Below are positions 23,001 to 32,647 of a stretch of DNA of 64,000 nt, piece after piece; position 1 is the stretch's first letter; every line of letters begins with the position of its first letter. The DNA comes from Micromussa lordhowensis (lineage: Eukaryota; Cnidaria; Anthozoa; Scleractinia; Lobophylliidae). Made by a program: the position numbers and the translations under genes. Location of the stretch: the NCBI GenBank assembly GCA_964020085.1, contig OZ026596.1, forward strand, positions 15,488,737-15,552,736. Direction: 5' to 3'. Below the pieces are notes generated by a model. It ran no database searches. It was not told where the DNA came from and saw only the letters and a program-made list of their open reading frames with translations.

Positions 23001-26000
23001 GAATAGGTTTGATTACCAATCACTCTTCACAAATCAAAGGATTACCCATGCTAGTAAACCAGACTCAAGAGACTGGTGGAGATCGACCCTACAAATGAAA
23101 AAAAGAACATTTCTTGTATCATTATTTCTTTTAGTGCACTGGCTAAAAGATAGTTTGACTGCCAAAAATAATTGTGGTGTTTCATCATGAATACCCTAAG
23201 TCAAACCAGAATCCTTGATTTATACCCCTAAGCGAGACAACAAGCATCCTCCACCTTTTCATATGGAATTCCCCCTGGGAGTCTTGGTCCATGAACACAA
23301 AAACTGAGACCTTGGTCGGTATCCAGACATCTTGACCTGACACGTGGTCATGCAATAACTTCTTATTACTGTACTTATTTATATTTTCAGACACTTAAAA
23401 TTGGGCAAAAAAAAAATTGAACAAAGGTTTTCAGCTTGTAGCCAAAAGTTTGATTGATTTTCTCTGAACTGACCTGTCTGTGAGCTGCTGCCCAAGCAAG
23501 GGGTGTCAGTCCTGTCTTATCCACAGTATTAACATCTGTTCCTGCAAGAAAAAAATGCAATTATTTATCACATTTGGCAGATATAGGGGTACGGGCACCT
23601 TCGCACCTGGGGGGACGGTGACCTTATTGCCTAAAAAAAATTACACAATGCCTGAAAGTGTGAGTGTTGTTCAAACACACTTAAATCTCAGTAAAAACAA
23701 ATTAAATGTTCACAATTCTCACATCTAAATAGAATAACTTAATGATCCTCGTATCATTTGACCTTAACTCCATTTTGACGAGGTCAACGTCAGAGAAAGT
23801 AGCCTACAAGCCTGGCCTTGACTACCTTTTAGAATCTTTTCTCCCGTGTACTTTTGCTCGAATCATCAGTGTTTTGCCCGAAAAATTTCTGAAACTCCCC
23901 CACACCCTCAGGCCCGTTTGAAGTTCTATGAACCAGGCTTGGGCCCAGGGCAAGGGCTGGTAGAGGGGGATCATGTGTATTAAAAGACACCCGTCGACCA
24001 ATACTAGACTGATACTGTTGGTCGAGTATCAGTTGACATATCGGCCAACATGTTGATCGAGTATCAGCTGACTCGCCGTTGAGAGTTGGCCGATATGTCG
24101 GTCCATACATCGACTGATATTCGCATGTCATGTCGGTGACATCTCGGCGAACGTGTTGATCAACATATGGACTGGTATATTGATTGACATATCAATTGAC
24201 ATTCGCTTCCAATTAAAATTCAAAATGGCCACTACAAAACAAAAGGAAAGTTTTTCTTCAACATGATGTGAGGTCTCCTAACTTTGTCTAACTTGGATTT
24301 GTGATACTAATCGGTGTCAGTACAGTATTGGCTGAATGTCGGTCAGTTGTTGGTCGACATGTCATCCAAGATATTGGCCGACACAGAGTTGGACAATGTA
24401 GCAACTGTGTGTCGGTCAACATATCAGTTGATATATCAGCCAATATACTGATCAATACTAGAGTGACATGTCAACTGTGGATCTTATCTGCTGATACTCG
24501 GCCGACAGAATCGGTCAAGTACCGGTCAACAGGTGCCTTTAATACACATGATCCATAGAGGACAGGTGAAACCCATATCTCATGCCTACTCATGTGTAAG
24601 GACGAACCTCTCATGCATAGTTAAAAAAGATGTTACAGCCTTAACTGATTATCTATGCTAAATGTCAACCAGTGAAAAATAAGTTAATGATGATGGTGTT
24701 AACTACTCCGGTTGGCAACACGACTTTATTCCTTGATCACACACTAAAATATTACATCCACATCGAGCCAAACTCACAAGTTTTTATACTAATGTAAATC
24801 TAGAAAGTTCCAAAAGCGTCTCTGCATATATTACGGTTTTCAGGACCATGCCAACTAATCAACAACATTCTAATCTACGCCGTGACACACCTGAAAGGTG
24901 ACAGAATGAATTGAATCACCTAAGCACGCCTAAAGCTGATCATGTAACAGATGGTAGTCAGGCTTTTAGTCAGATGAGCATCCAGGCGTCTTGTGGACAG
25001 CCACTTATTAAAGAAAATTGATCCTCATATGTCCTCTGAACTAGCCACTACATTCTGGCCGAAACTGGAAACTTGTGTTATATCGCAGTGTTTTGGCTAT
25101 CAGCTGCTCTGATTTTCATTCATTGTCTTCTTGTTTGTTAACAAGAGATAAGTAAGCGAAGTGAAGCGCTGTGATCACGATCAGCTTCGAAATATTCAGA
25201 TTCAAAGATGAGTTTCATACCTTGAAGTGGATATATTAAATATTATTGTACTCAAAACCCTGTGACGAAAAACCATAGCTGTGGGTTACTACATCTATTT
25301 ATCCGAAAAGACTGCGAGGCAAATAAGTTGCCGATTTTGATATTTACCCGGGTATTTAGAAAAGTGCGTTTATTTACATATTGTTTTTTTCGCTTTGAGT
25401 GGTTGATTGTCAACGTTAAATTCTTAAGTTTTTGGTAGTTTATATTGGAAGGCAGAGGAAAACTTGTTCTCATGATTCGGAAAATCTAAATTGTTCCTTG
25501 CCAGACTCGCTTCTCAAGCGAGGAGAGCGAGTGAAATCAGCTGGCTCTCCGATTCTTTGTTTGTCTTGTCACTCAATGCAAACTTCTTAATATTCGATTT
25601 AGAGTAAACTTCTGAATTCGATGCTAAGTATGGTCCACCATATTCCGGGACCATATAAACACATAAAACAAAGTCCACAGAAAATCGGCAAAGATTGAAA
25701 GGATAAAAACGAAAGCATGACCTTTGCGTGTCCCGGTGTTTGTACTTTTCATTATTTGAAGTCAAGCCATAACAAATGTTATTTGATTTTTTTATATAGC
25801 CACTGGCTATCGGTAGCATATTGGAGATTTTTATAGCTTGTCCCCATTCTTGGAGGTATTTCTTATTCACGATGAGCAAAGTAAGCATTTAGTGAAGCCA
25901 TGAAAAAGGTCATTGAAGCGATGCAAAATAATCACTTGCACGTATAGTTCAGTTCGAGGCATGCTTTACATTTACCAACATTCGCTACAACTTTTGGTTT

Positions 26001-29000
26001 TCCTTGTTCCTCTTCATTTTGTTTTAACCAGTCTTCATCAGCGATCATGCAGTTCACAGGTTTAAAGCAAGTTAATCCAGACTTTCTGACAGACTTTCGA
26101 TTCCTCGCTTTTACCTGGCGTCACTTCGATGCTATTCTCTGGGAGGAAACAGATAGTCAGCGACTTCGGACTCAATCAAATAAATCCTAATCTGTATTGC
26201 ATGATGACATATATTTCTTGGAGATTGAAATGATTTTGGTGGCCGAGGGTCGAGGGTCAAACATCACAGGATTTGAAGGCCAGAAATTTCAGATGAAACC
26301 AAGCTAATCACATGATCACCTCAAAAGCAAAGAAAACTAGCTTCCCCCGCTAATATCACAAGTGCATTCATGTGGCCATGAACCAGAACATCACAACTTC
26401 AAACATTTGTAGTTTCGTGAGGATTTGATGAATTTCCTTAATTCTTTTTTCAATCTTCACCAAATAAAATATGTATTCTTTTTGAAAATAAACAGAAAAA
26501 AAATTGGGCTTAGGGGCACTTAAACTGCTTTCATTATTACCAGTTGAAGATATCTGATCAAGATACATACTACCATGCAGTAAGATGTACCAGATAGTAT
26601 AATTTCTCAACATTAATGTATTAAAAACACACCTTTGTCAATCTCTTCCTTTATCTTTGCAATTTCACCCTGGGCTGCCAAGAAATGTAGAGAGGGATCT
26701 GGAAACATCAAACACAATTCAATTAGACTACAAAAAACTTAGGTTGCTACCTTGATCAGGTACAGTTTCTACTCATGCGAATCTCCCACAACTTGCCAGA
26801 GGGCTAGAAGTGCTTGAGTACTTGAGGTACTAGCAAATTTTTAAGTTTACCAAACTGACAAAATACTTAGAGTGTAACCTGCAGAAGGTTAGTGAGCATT
26901 CCAGTTGGCAAGGGGAGTGGCAATATTTCTTAGTTGACAAGTTACTCTTCATGCAGGTACCAGCACTGATGTCAGCCATCTGACATCTCCAGTCTCAAAA
27001 ATATCCCTCTATCATGTGTCAAAATCAAGACAGAATGCTTAAGCACGGAGCGAGCCTATAAAAGGTCAGCGGTTTGCACTTTGTTGGCTAAAACATGGCA
27101 TTTACGTTGAGTAAACAACTCGAAAACAATCGATATGCTTTCACAAGTTAAACAACAAAGCATGTATATGAAGTACGATACCTGTCTAAATTCTTCTTCT
27201 GTAGATGCCATTCTTGTTGTTTTCGCTGACCTTTTTACAAAGAAACCAAACAAACGAAAAACCTTCCCTTCCCCTCGCCTGAAATATTACTTCGTGCGAG
27301 TTTTGCGGGAGTATGACACGCCTGGGTGAATAAGCCAATCAAAGCAGAGTATTCCAATTTGTGATGGACAGGCCGAGCCGCTCAGCCTCCATCTATAGGC
27401 TCGCTCCGTGTTTAAATTCTTCATATACTCTCAATGACAGCAAACAATAGTGAGATGTAGAATTGTTGTTCATTATGATCATAATACATGTAAACCTTAT
27501 CTAGCTTACATTGTGCTGCAGTATCACCATTGCTGCCGAGACTTTCCTTTACTTCTTGCTCTAACTACACAAGCAAAAGTAACAAACATGTCATGGATCA
27601 AGAAAATTACTAAAACAAATATTTATAAGACTTTGATTTCTGTTAAAAAAAAATAGAAACCGTACTCATATTCTTTGCAATAAAACAGGAAAGAACCCAA
27701 AATTATATCTGTGAAAACAGCCCTTGTCCTCCTAGACCAGAAGAATTTCTATCCTATTTTTTACCACAAAATAGTTTCAAAAGCATTTTCCTCTCGGAAA
27801 AACCAAGCATTTATGCATGCCACTGTGCATTTTTAACAGGTTGTACCTGCCCAAAGATCTTCTGCATGGATATTATTTTGCTTTCTGCATTAAATTTTTG
27901 ACAAATTATAATCCTCTGTATTTTTGGCACATGCTTGGAATGAATTACACATAGACTGTACTTTGGCATGTAGGTGACTTGCATACTTTCCTACAAGTGT
28001 CAGGACATGTACTGAAAACAAGACAGACACACTGGAACAGGGCACCCATACCACTAAGGAGCTGGGAGAATGATGGAACTTAGAGTGACGACAAGTAGTA
28101 AATCTGAGACTTGAAAATCCAAGACTGAAATTAAAATGACTTAACTCGGACAGAAAGAAACATACAAAATAGAGACTTAGTGGTCACCACAAAGGATTCA
28201 AATATTTTGAGATAATTGGATCGAAAGTTGCCGAGACCGATAGTTTTCTTGATACCTTTAATTTGCCACTCCTACTTATATATAGGTATACAGATCACTA
28301 CAGACCCAGAAAACAAAGAATTTAATCCAGTGACCCTCCAGTTCTGTCATGTAATTAGTGCACAATCACATGGGTGTCCAATTACAACTTTTTGTAAACT
28401 GGATACCTGCACATCAATTACGCACACTTAAATGGCTTCCTTTTAATGTTAATCCCCCAGTTTTAAAACCTGAGGAAAGTGCTACTGACCTTCTTGCTCA
28501 AAAGAAGTTCTTTAAAGACTTTTTTAATTTCAAAATTTGATACAGATACAACGAGGGGGGTGAATAGGTCTACGGATTGGCGGATTTGGTTAATATTTTA
28601 GCCCGGATTCTGGATTCAGAGCGAAATTTTAACGGATCTGCGGATCCTATGACCACAGCGGATCGCGGTTTTATCCAGTTTTTGGGCTCGGATTTTGGAT
28701 TTTGGTTGTTAGGAAGTTCGGATCGTGGATCTCAACGTTTCCCCGGAAATCTCACCTTCTCTATTTTCTTTCGATACAGACGTTGGTTACATAATATTTC
28801 GTTGATAGTCATCCTCAACGCTAAAACACAATATCACACAAGGCAACTCCAGCGACTGAAGTCGCTTTGTATCTCGCATATCATTTAACGCCATAAACAA
28901 TTTGAGGACTCGGATTTAGTAGATTTTTCGAGCGGATCGACGGATTCGGCCAGTAATTTTAGTGGATCGGCGGATTTACATACCCCTATTCACCCCCTCT

Positions 29001-29828
29001 ACAACAGTTAGTTAGTAAATGGCCCTTTTGTTGTACAATTCAGGAAGTAATCGTACTCATAATTTCAAATTGGACTCAATTTGAAATTTTGAACTTTCTT
29101 TCCTGATTACTCCAAGAACTATATACTCTGCTTGGTCCAATAAGTAATCCATGAATGAGATTACAAATGTTGAAACTTTGGCCTGTGACTTGCCAAACAG
29201 AGAGAGGTGCGGGTGAGGGTATATAGCAGGACACACCTTTATACCAGTGGTTAATTCTTTTGTGGAGGATGACCGTGAGCCTCTCTTGACTGAAGCAGGG
29301 AGACCAGACTGAGGAAAATTAGCTTCTAGGAAAGAACATTGCAACGCCAAGTATTAATTATATTTACACAAATGTTTGAAAAGGACAACAAGACATCACA
29401 GAGGTTATCGAAAACACATTTGAATTGCTTTAAGAAATACAGCAATTTTTATCGAGCTTAATATGCTAAATGAATTATGCTTAAGTTTAAGTAACCTCAT
29501 TAGACTTTGCGAGATTTCAAAATTTCAAACCAACAAAGTTGTTGGAATTTCTAATTCGACAAGTGTTTTCCACAGGGATTATAATTTTTTCTTAATCAGT
29601 TATTTCATGCTAATCGATAATCAACAGTAAACTAACGTATACCCCTCGTCAAGGTAGATACATGTCTCATGTAGAATCAAACTAGGTCAGAGCAGCTCAT
29701 ATTTGTGACCACGTGGTTTTGATTTCTCTCTCACCTGTCCCTAAAACTGCAGCCACCTCCTGATCGGGTTCCAGGTGGCTAGCTAGCTGATCTTGGGGCT
29801 CTCCTTGTGATTCTTGATTCCCTAACAT
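14084..29828 (-). CDS. RFXANK: RFXANK/ANKRA2-like ankyrin-repeat protein
   Basis: Eight minus-strand exons: 29735-29828, 29245-29325, 26633-26698, 23474-23541, 22503-22658, 15262-15328, 14383-14463, 14084-14166. All have GT-AG borders and compatible phases (1,1,1,0,0,1,1), giving 231 residues. After a disordered N-terminus, [20 protein letters not shown] matches the signature start of the RFXANK/ANKRA2 ankyrin domain (SxHxLAAQGEL). Ankyrin repeats follow: [34 protein letters not shown], then [11 protein letters not shown] and the family C-terminal helix [13 protein letters not shown]. In vertebrates RFXANK bridges RFX5 and RFXAP on X-box promoters; ANKRA2 binds PxLPxI peptides of HDACs and megalin. 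One invertebrate gene may represent both, so the symbol is provisional. Introns are loaded with transposons, including a whole Harbinger element. Confidence 0.85.
14521..14890. mobile_element. Mariner-type MITE relic
   Basis: TACAGTCGCACCTCCCCACA at the left and GTCGCTGTAGAGAGGTTAAAG at the right, with internal CCGTTGTAGAGAAGTGTCCG blocks, resemble the CAGTCAACTCTCT-ended element in the next intron. It lies in the RFXANK-like intron between exons 6 and 7. Boundaries are approximate. Confidence 0.4.
15841..17127 (+). CDS. Harbinger Myb/SANT-like DNA-binding protein, C-terminally truncated
   Basis: Exon 1 15841-16243 starts [19 protein letters not shown]; donor CCG|GTAAGT. Exon 2 starts at 16802 after TGCATGCAG, phase 1, in frame [18 protein letters not shown]. 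Residues about 15-100 form a Myb/SANT-like (MADF-type) domain: [15 protein letters not shown]...[13 protein letters not shown]...[19 protein letters not shown], the usual KW-containing trihelix. The C-terminal part is acidic and then helical ([13 protein letters not shown]), a probable coiled coil. A 31-bp tandem duplication (17068-17098 copied at 17099-17129) shifts the frame and stops translation at 17127, losing about 25 residues of the coil present in the unduplicated frame. Known role of such partners: bind transposon ends and carry the nuclease to the nucleus. Confidence 0.75.
17301..17604. mobile_element. Foldback MITE inside the Harbinger element
   Basis: CATGTAGTTAGATAAAAACA at the left is matched by its complement at the right end. 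Arms of about 75 bases continue through AGCTTATATATCAA and GCATATAAACAAGCAATGA. It lies downstream of the Myb-like gene. No coding capacity. Confidence 0.65.
17605..18970. other. Noncoding interior of the Harbinger element
   Basis: AT-rich sequence between the two convergent transposon genes with no recognisable exon. It presumably holds 3' UTR material. Confidence 0.35.
18972..19504. repeat. MITE-like repeat with CATAGGCATA ends
   Basis: Left CATAGGCATATGGG and complement of right CATAGGCATACGGG form short inverted ends. Its interior (CACAAT...AAAAACAAA...GTTCACAATTTTCACATCT) resembles the block at 23580-23750, which has ATGTTCACAATTCTCACATCT, so a dispersed family is likely. Confidence 0.45.
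19537..21851 (-). CDS. HARBI1-like PIF/Harbinger DDE nuclease
   Basis: Two minus-strand exons: 21281-21851 (571 nt, starts [11 protein letters not shown]) and 19537-20024 (488 nt with stop), joined at CGAG|GTAAGT and TTTTACAG in phase 1. The product is 352 residues, close to vertebrate HARBI1. Visible: an N-terminal [15 protein letters not shown] helix, a helix-turn-helix [12 protein letters not shown] at 103-114, and the DDE catalytic triad D156 (CIDGTHV), D234 (LLGDSGY) and E270 ([16 protein letters not shown]). The [11 protein letters not shown] block before the second Asp is diagnostic of the family. The frame has no stops or shifts, so the enzyme could be functional. It cuts and rejoins the ends of its own element and needs the Myb-like partner in studied systems. 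It is antisense to neither host exon and lies in a host intron on the host strand. Confidence 0.93.
20786..20862. mobile_element. 77-bp hairpin element with perfect 9-bp TSD
   Basis: Starts TACCCTGC and ends GCAGGGTA. Arms ACAGAGGTTCCTTGCTCT and its complement form a near-perfect hairpin with a loop of about 15 bases. CCAGTGAGT occurs at 20777-20785 and again at 20863-20871, a perfect 9-bp target duplication. Termini and duplication length match the elements at 30122-30302 and 52694-55415. A 9-bp duplication is typical of the Mutator-like superfamily. It sits in the Harbinger intron. Confidence 0.8.
22735..23360 (-). repeat. Interspersed repeat, copy 2 (diverged)
   Basis: Minus-strand sequence at 22735-22870 aligns by eye with 2816-2968 (AAGGATTTGTT, GGCAAGATCTTGC, GCCGAATTTGGATCA), and 23260-23360 with 2660-2750 (TGGATACCGACCAAGG, TTCATGGACCAAGAC). 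Both lie in RFXANK-like introns. About 400 bases of other sequence separate the two parts. Confidence 0.45.
23968..24554. mobile_element. Foldback element with GTCGAC/TATC-rich interior
   Basis: Ends GGATCATGTGTATTAAA and its complement, followed inward by GACACCCGTCGACC / GGCACCTGTTGACC. The interior is a degenerate array of units such as TCGGTCGACAT, GTTGATC, GTATCAGTTGACATATCGG. It lies in the RFXANK-like intron between exons 3 and 4. No coding capacity. Confidence 0.6.
25948..26140 (-). other. Unassigned coding-like stretch and candidate microexon
   Basis: Minus-strand 26115-26138 is 24 nt bounded by CTGTTTCCTCCCAG and CCAG|GTAAAA and fits phase 1 to phase 1, so it could be spliced between RFXANK-like exons 3 and 4 to add ENSIEVTP. 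In another frame the same region stays open for about 60 codons and contains [19 protein letters not shown] followed by VVANVG and a GTAAAT donor-like site. I do not recognise this segment; it may be chance or a fragment of an unidentified gene. Confidence 0.25.
27043..27411. mobile_element. MITE with TTAA target duplication
   Basis: Ends GCACGGAGCGAGCCTATA and ACACGGAGCGAGCCTATA (complement of right) flanked by TTAA at 27039-27042 and 27412-27415. TTAA targeting points to piggyBac- or Kolobok-related elements. It lies in the intron between exons 2 and 3 of the RFXANK-like gene. No coding capacity. Confidence 0.65.
28553..28999. mobile_element. Element with GAGGGGGTGAATAGG ends and CGGAT-rich core
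   Basis: GAGGGGGGTGAATAGG at the left and CCTATTCACCCCCTC at the right are inverted ends, flanked by TACAAC at 28547-28552 and 29000-29005. The core repeats CGGAT(T/C)/GGCGGATTT-like words. It lies in the intron between exons 2 and 3 of the RFXANK-like gene. Confidence 0.6.
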
Positions 29829-30121
29829 TGTGTTTCAAACTTTCACCCGATATCATACAGAACACAAGATTCGCGAAGTACAAAAACAAACGATTCGATG
29901 GGTCTCGTCCCAGTCCTAACCGAGCAGGGAAGATTACCAAAGGAACGGACTGAAAGGGACTGTGGGAAACCAGATTCGGCATTTATAGCAGAGCGCGCAA
30001 GTGACGTCATGACTCAGACAAGACTCAGACAAACAAATGGCGGTCGATTTTCCTAAAACACTTTCTAAAACAGCCGGTGTTCCTAAAAAAAAATTTTGAA
30101 ACGAAAACTTCGCCTAGATCC

Positions 30122-30302
30122 TAGCCTGCGTAGCAGCCGTTTCCTTTCCTTTTCCAGGCGGAGAGCGAACAAGCGGGCGAAAAAGCGGGCGAGCGCTTAG
30201 GGTGAGCAAAACGTTGGGGAGAAGTGGAGAGGGGGTGAGCGAGGAGGGGGTCGCTCTCCGCCTGGAAAAGGAAAGGAAAGGAAACGGCTGCTACGCAGGC
30301 TA
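30122..30302. mobile_element. 181-bp hairpin element with perfect 9-bp TSD
   Basis: Starts TAGCCTGCGTAGCAGCCGTT and ends with its exact complement. Arms of about 50 bases (through CCTTTCCTTTTCCAGGCGGA and GAGCGA) flank a G-rich centre. CCTAGATCC stands at 30113-30121 and 30303-30311. Same termini and duplication length as 20786-20862 and 52694-55415. It lies about 300 bases upstream of the RFXANK-like start codon. Confidence 0.85.
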
Positions 30303-30311
30303 CCTAGATCC

Positions 30312-30976
30312 CCTCTAGTTCTCTAAGAATACGCTGATGTTGTATGAGCCTCGTTGGGATATAATAATTTGCATTCTATTTTTGGGCCTATTTTTGGGCC
30401 TCGCAAGCAATCAAGAATCTCTATGCTCATCTCACATATCTATGTTTTGGGTTGTTTTGTAAATTTTTTGGTGATTTTTAGGTATATTTGGAGAGAAATA
30501 GTTTTTCTCAAAGGATTAGTAAAATTGATGGAAATAGGAAATTTTGAAGATTTGTTGTTGTTTTAAAATTAGAGTTTGAAATTAAAAATTGGTACATACA
30601 CTCCAAACAGTTGCCCAACAACCTGGGGTGCCATTGTGCGGTCGGGCAACTGTAGGCTCCATTCTAATGTACTCAGGTAGATAGTTCCAAGTTTTACGAG
30701 CGAAATACCACAACACTGAAGTAGAAGCAAGTTTACACAATGTAGATATATCAGTTCCTCTAATAAGAGAGTAGACCGTAGAACGCAAAGTCAATACTGA
30801 AACACTTAGGATACTTAGGGTGGAAATTAAAAGAGCACAATGCTTTCAAGGGATTTTTTCCAGATTATTACTTCTCTGGCACTTTCACGAGCTTTTATGT
30901 TTCAAGGTGTGCAAGTTATCTAGGAGATGATACAGTGTCCGACAGTTCGACAGCACCAAAGCCTTCTGTTGTTATA
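30312..30976. other. Noncoding stretch
   Basis: No supported gene. A minus-strand frame at 30582-30794 contains YFARKTWNYLPEYIR, faintly like the YFxxKxWNxLP segment at the end of some non-LTR reverse transcriptases, but too short to call. Confidence 0.3.
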
Positions 30977-31861
30977 TCAGTCCCAGTCTTTTTTTGCCTT
31001 AGTAACAACTGATTTTCTCAAGCCAGAAAAATTAGACAAACTGTTTTCCAATTCAGTAGCGATGTGGACTGTCTTATCAGCTGACTCCTCTCTGTACAGT
31101 TGAGGCTGGCTGTCCAATTTTCGTTGGTCTGACGCTGCTGAAGATGAAGATGATGGATGTTTATTAAGGGAAATATCAACGCCTCCCGATTCACTACTTA
31201 ACGTGGTTTCGTCTTTTGTAACGTGCATTTTAAGTTTCCCCGCGTCGCCACTTACGTGAAATCCTCCATATTTAACATCAGATTTTTTACTTCCTGAAAC
31301 ATTCTTAGCTTTGTCTTGTGTAGACTTCCTTTTAAAACATTTTCTTCGCTTTTCGGGGAAAAATGAACAGCCTTTCCTTGGATAAATATTTTTTCGTTTC
31401 TGTCCCGACTTTGATCTTTCTACCTTCTGTAAATAAAGTCTTTTTGCTATTTCAAGTATTTTCCTTGATTTGTTTGCAACCGGGTTCTTCGTTTGCCTCG
31501 TCAAAGGCTTCTTCCTCTTGAAAATCGCAGATTTACGAATACTTATGGAACTCCATCCTGGCTGAGTGACATGTACTACGGGCTTGTCCGATTTGAGGAC
31601 GGGATAGTCCGCTGTCCCGGGTTTAACCACTACTTGAACGGAATCTGCTTGAGCGATTACCTTCGCTTGGTCTTTAGTTGCTGTAATTTTCATCTCCCCT
31701 GACTTGTCCTCAACTTGAAAATGCGCCTTCTGGCCTGCGCTGTCAGCAGCCAGAGCTGAAGGCATCCAAAGCGATTGCAAGATAAAACACGAGGTGAACA
31801 GAGCATAAACTAACTGCTCTTTGCTACCGTAAAAAGAGTATTTTCCAGAGGCGATTGCCAT
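30977..31861 (-). CDS. Unrecognised secreted basic protein with ITATKD repeat (paralog A)
   Basis: Single-exon frame, 294 residues; the ATG at 31861 is chosen for its AAGATGGC context. Residues 17-38 are a hydrophobic signal peptide ending SALA|AD, so secretion is likely. A module at about 46-82 (AHFQVEDKSGEMKITATKD...VVVKPG) recurs diverged at about 198-234 (GGFHVSGDAGKLKMHVTKD...DISLNK). Between them, residues 109-187 are very basic (FKRKKP, KRRKCFKRK) with two cysteines and many dibasic sites. The tail is Ser-rich. No family recognised. The first module is shared with the divergent gene at 32648, where an intron interrupts it; paralog A lacks that intron. A role in extracellular matrix or as a processed precursor is conceivable but only inferred. 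Confidence 0.7.
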   Translation of the reverse strand: MAIASGKYSFYGSKEQLVYALFTSCFILQSLWMPSALAADSAGQKAHFQVEDKSGEMKITATKDQAKVIAQADSVQVVVKPGTADYPVLKSDKPVVHVTQPGWSSISIRKSAIFKRKKPLTRQTKNPVANKSRKILEIAKRLYLQKVERSKSGQKRKNIYPRKGCSFFPEKRRKCFKRKSTQDKAKNVSGSKKSDVKYGGFHVSGDAGKLKMHVTKDETTLSSESGGVDISLNKHPSSSSSAASDQRKLDSQPQLYREESADKTVHIATELENSLSNFSGLRKSVVTKAKKDWD

Positions 31862-32647
31862 CTTGGCAGGCGAAATCAAATAGCTAAACGCCTCTCACTC
31901 AATCGCTATTGTTTTCTTTAACCTCAATAAGTGACGCTTAATAATTTATTACAACATTCTATGTCCATTTAGACGAAAAACTTCACTCCGCCGGAAGAAC
32001 TCCATGACGAGCTCGAAGTTTACCTGAATTTCAAAGCACCACTGTGTGAATTTATCAGCATTATTTCATAAAAACTCCAATAAAAAAGTAAAGCTAATTT
32101 CAATGTCTTGATTTAAAGTTCAGATCAGTTCAGACGCGTACTACCAGCGGGTTTTTGTCGGGTGGTTAATGTATATGCCTGTTCGTTAAAGACCCGCAGA
32201 TCGTATCAAATGGCACACTTCCAGCAACTGACTTTTGCTACCCAAGCAAAGGTTATAGTCTTCGATTTTGGCTTGAAAATTGTGATTTTTTTTTGTTTAG
32301 TGATGGTGCTAATTAAAGTTTGGAAAACATGTTTCTATAAATGATTGTTTACTTTAGTTAATCAAAGGGCATAATGATAAACCAAGCAGAACACGCGACG
32401 GTTTCTGCATTTTACTTTCAGCTTTTTAGGATGGCAACGACGGTAAACGACGATTCTCAAAATATCGTTTCCTGCGATTTTAGAACCATAGGACGTTGAA
32501 AACACTAAAAAGGACAATTTCGACCCACGGGGGTTTATTCAGTATCTTGTTCAATATTAATTTAATGAGCAGGTTGTTTATCGACGCCATTAGCTCTTAC
32601 CCCACCTCCATTGTCTTCAGAACCTGTTCCTGACTAAAATATCCATC
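31862..32647. promoter_or_regulatory. Shared divergent promoter region
   Basis: The 786 bases between the start codons of two paralogous, oppositely transcribed genes must hold both promoters and 5' UTRs. I see no TATA box of note. The arrangement suggests possible shared control, which the sequence alone cannot prove. Confidence 0.45.

Noticed and set aside
30582..30794. Minus-strand frame with YFARKTWNYLPEYIR as a reverse-transcriptase tail
   Set aside because: The similarity is one short segment with no supporting upstream domain; it is noted only as noncoding.
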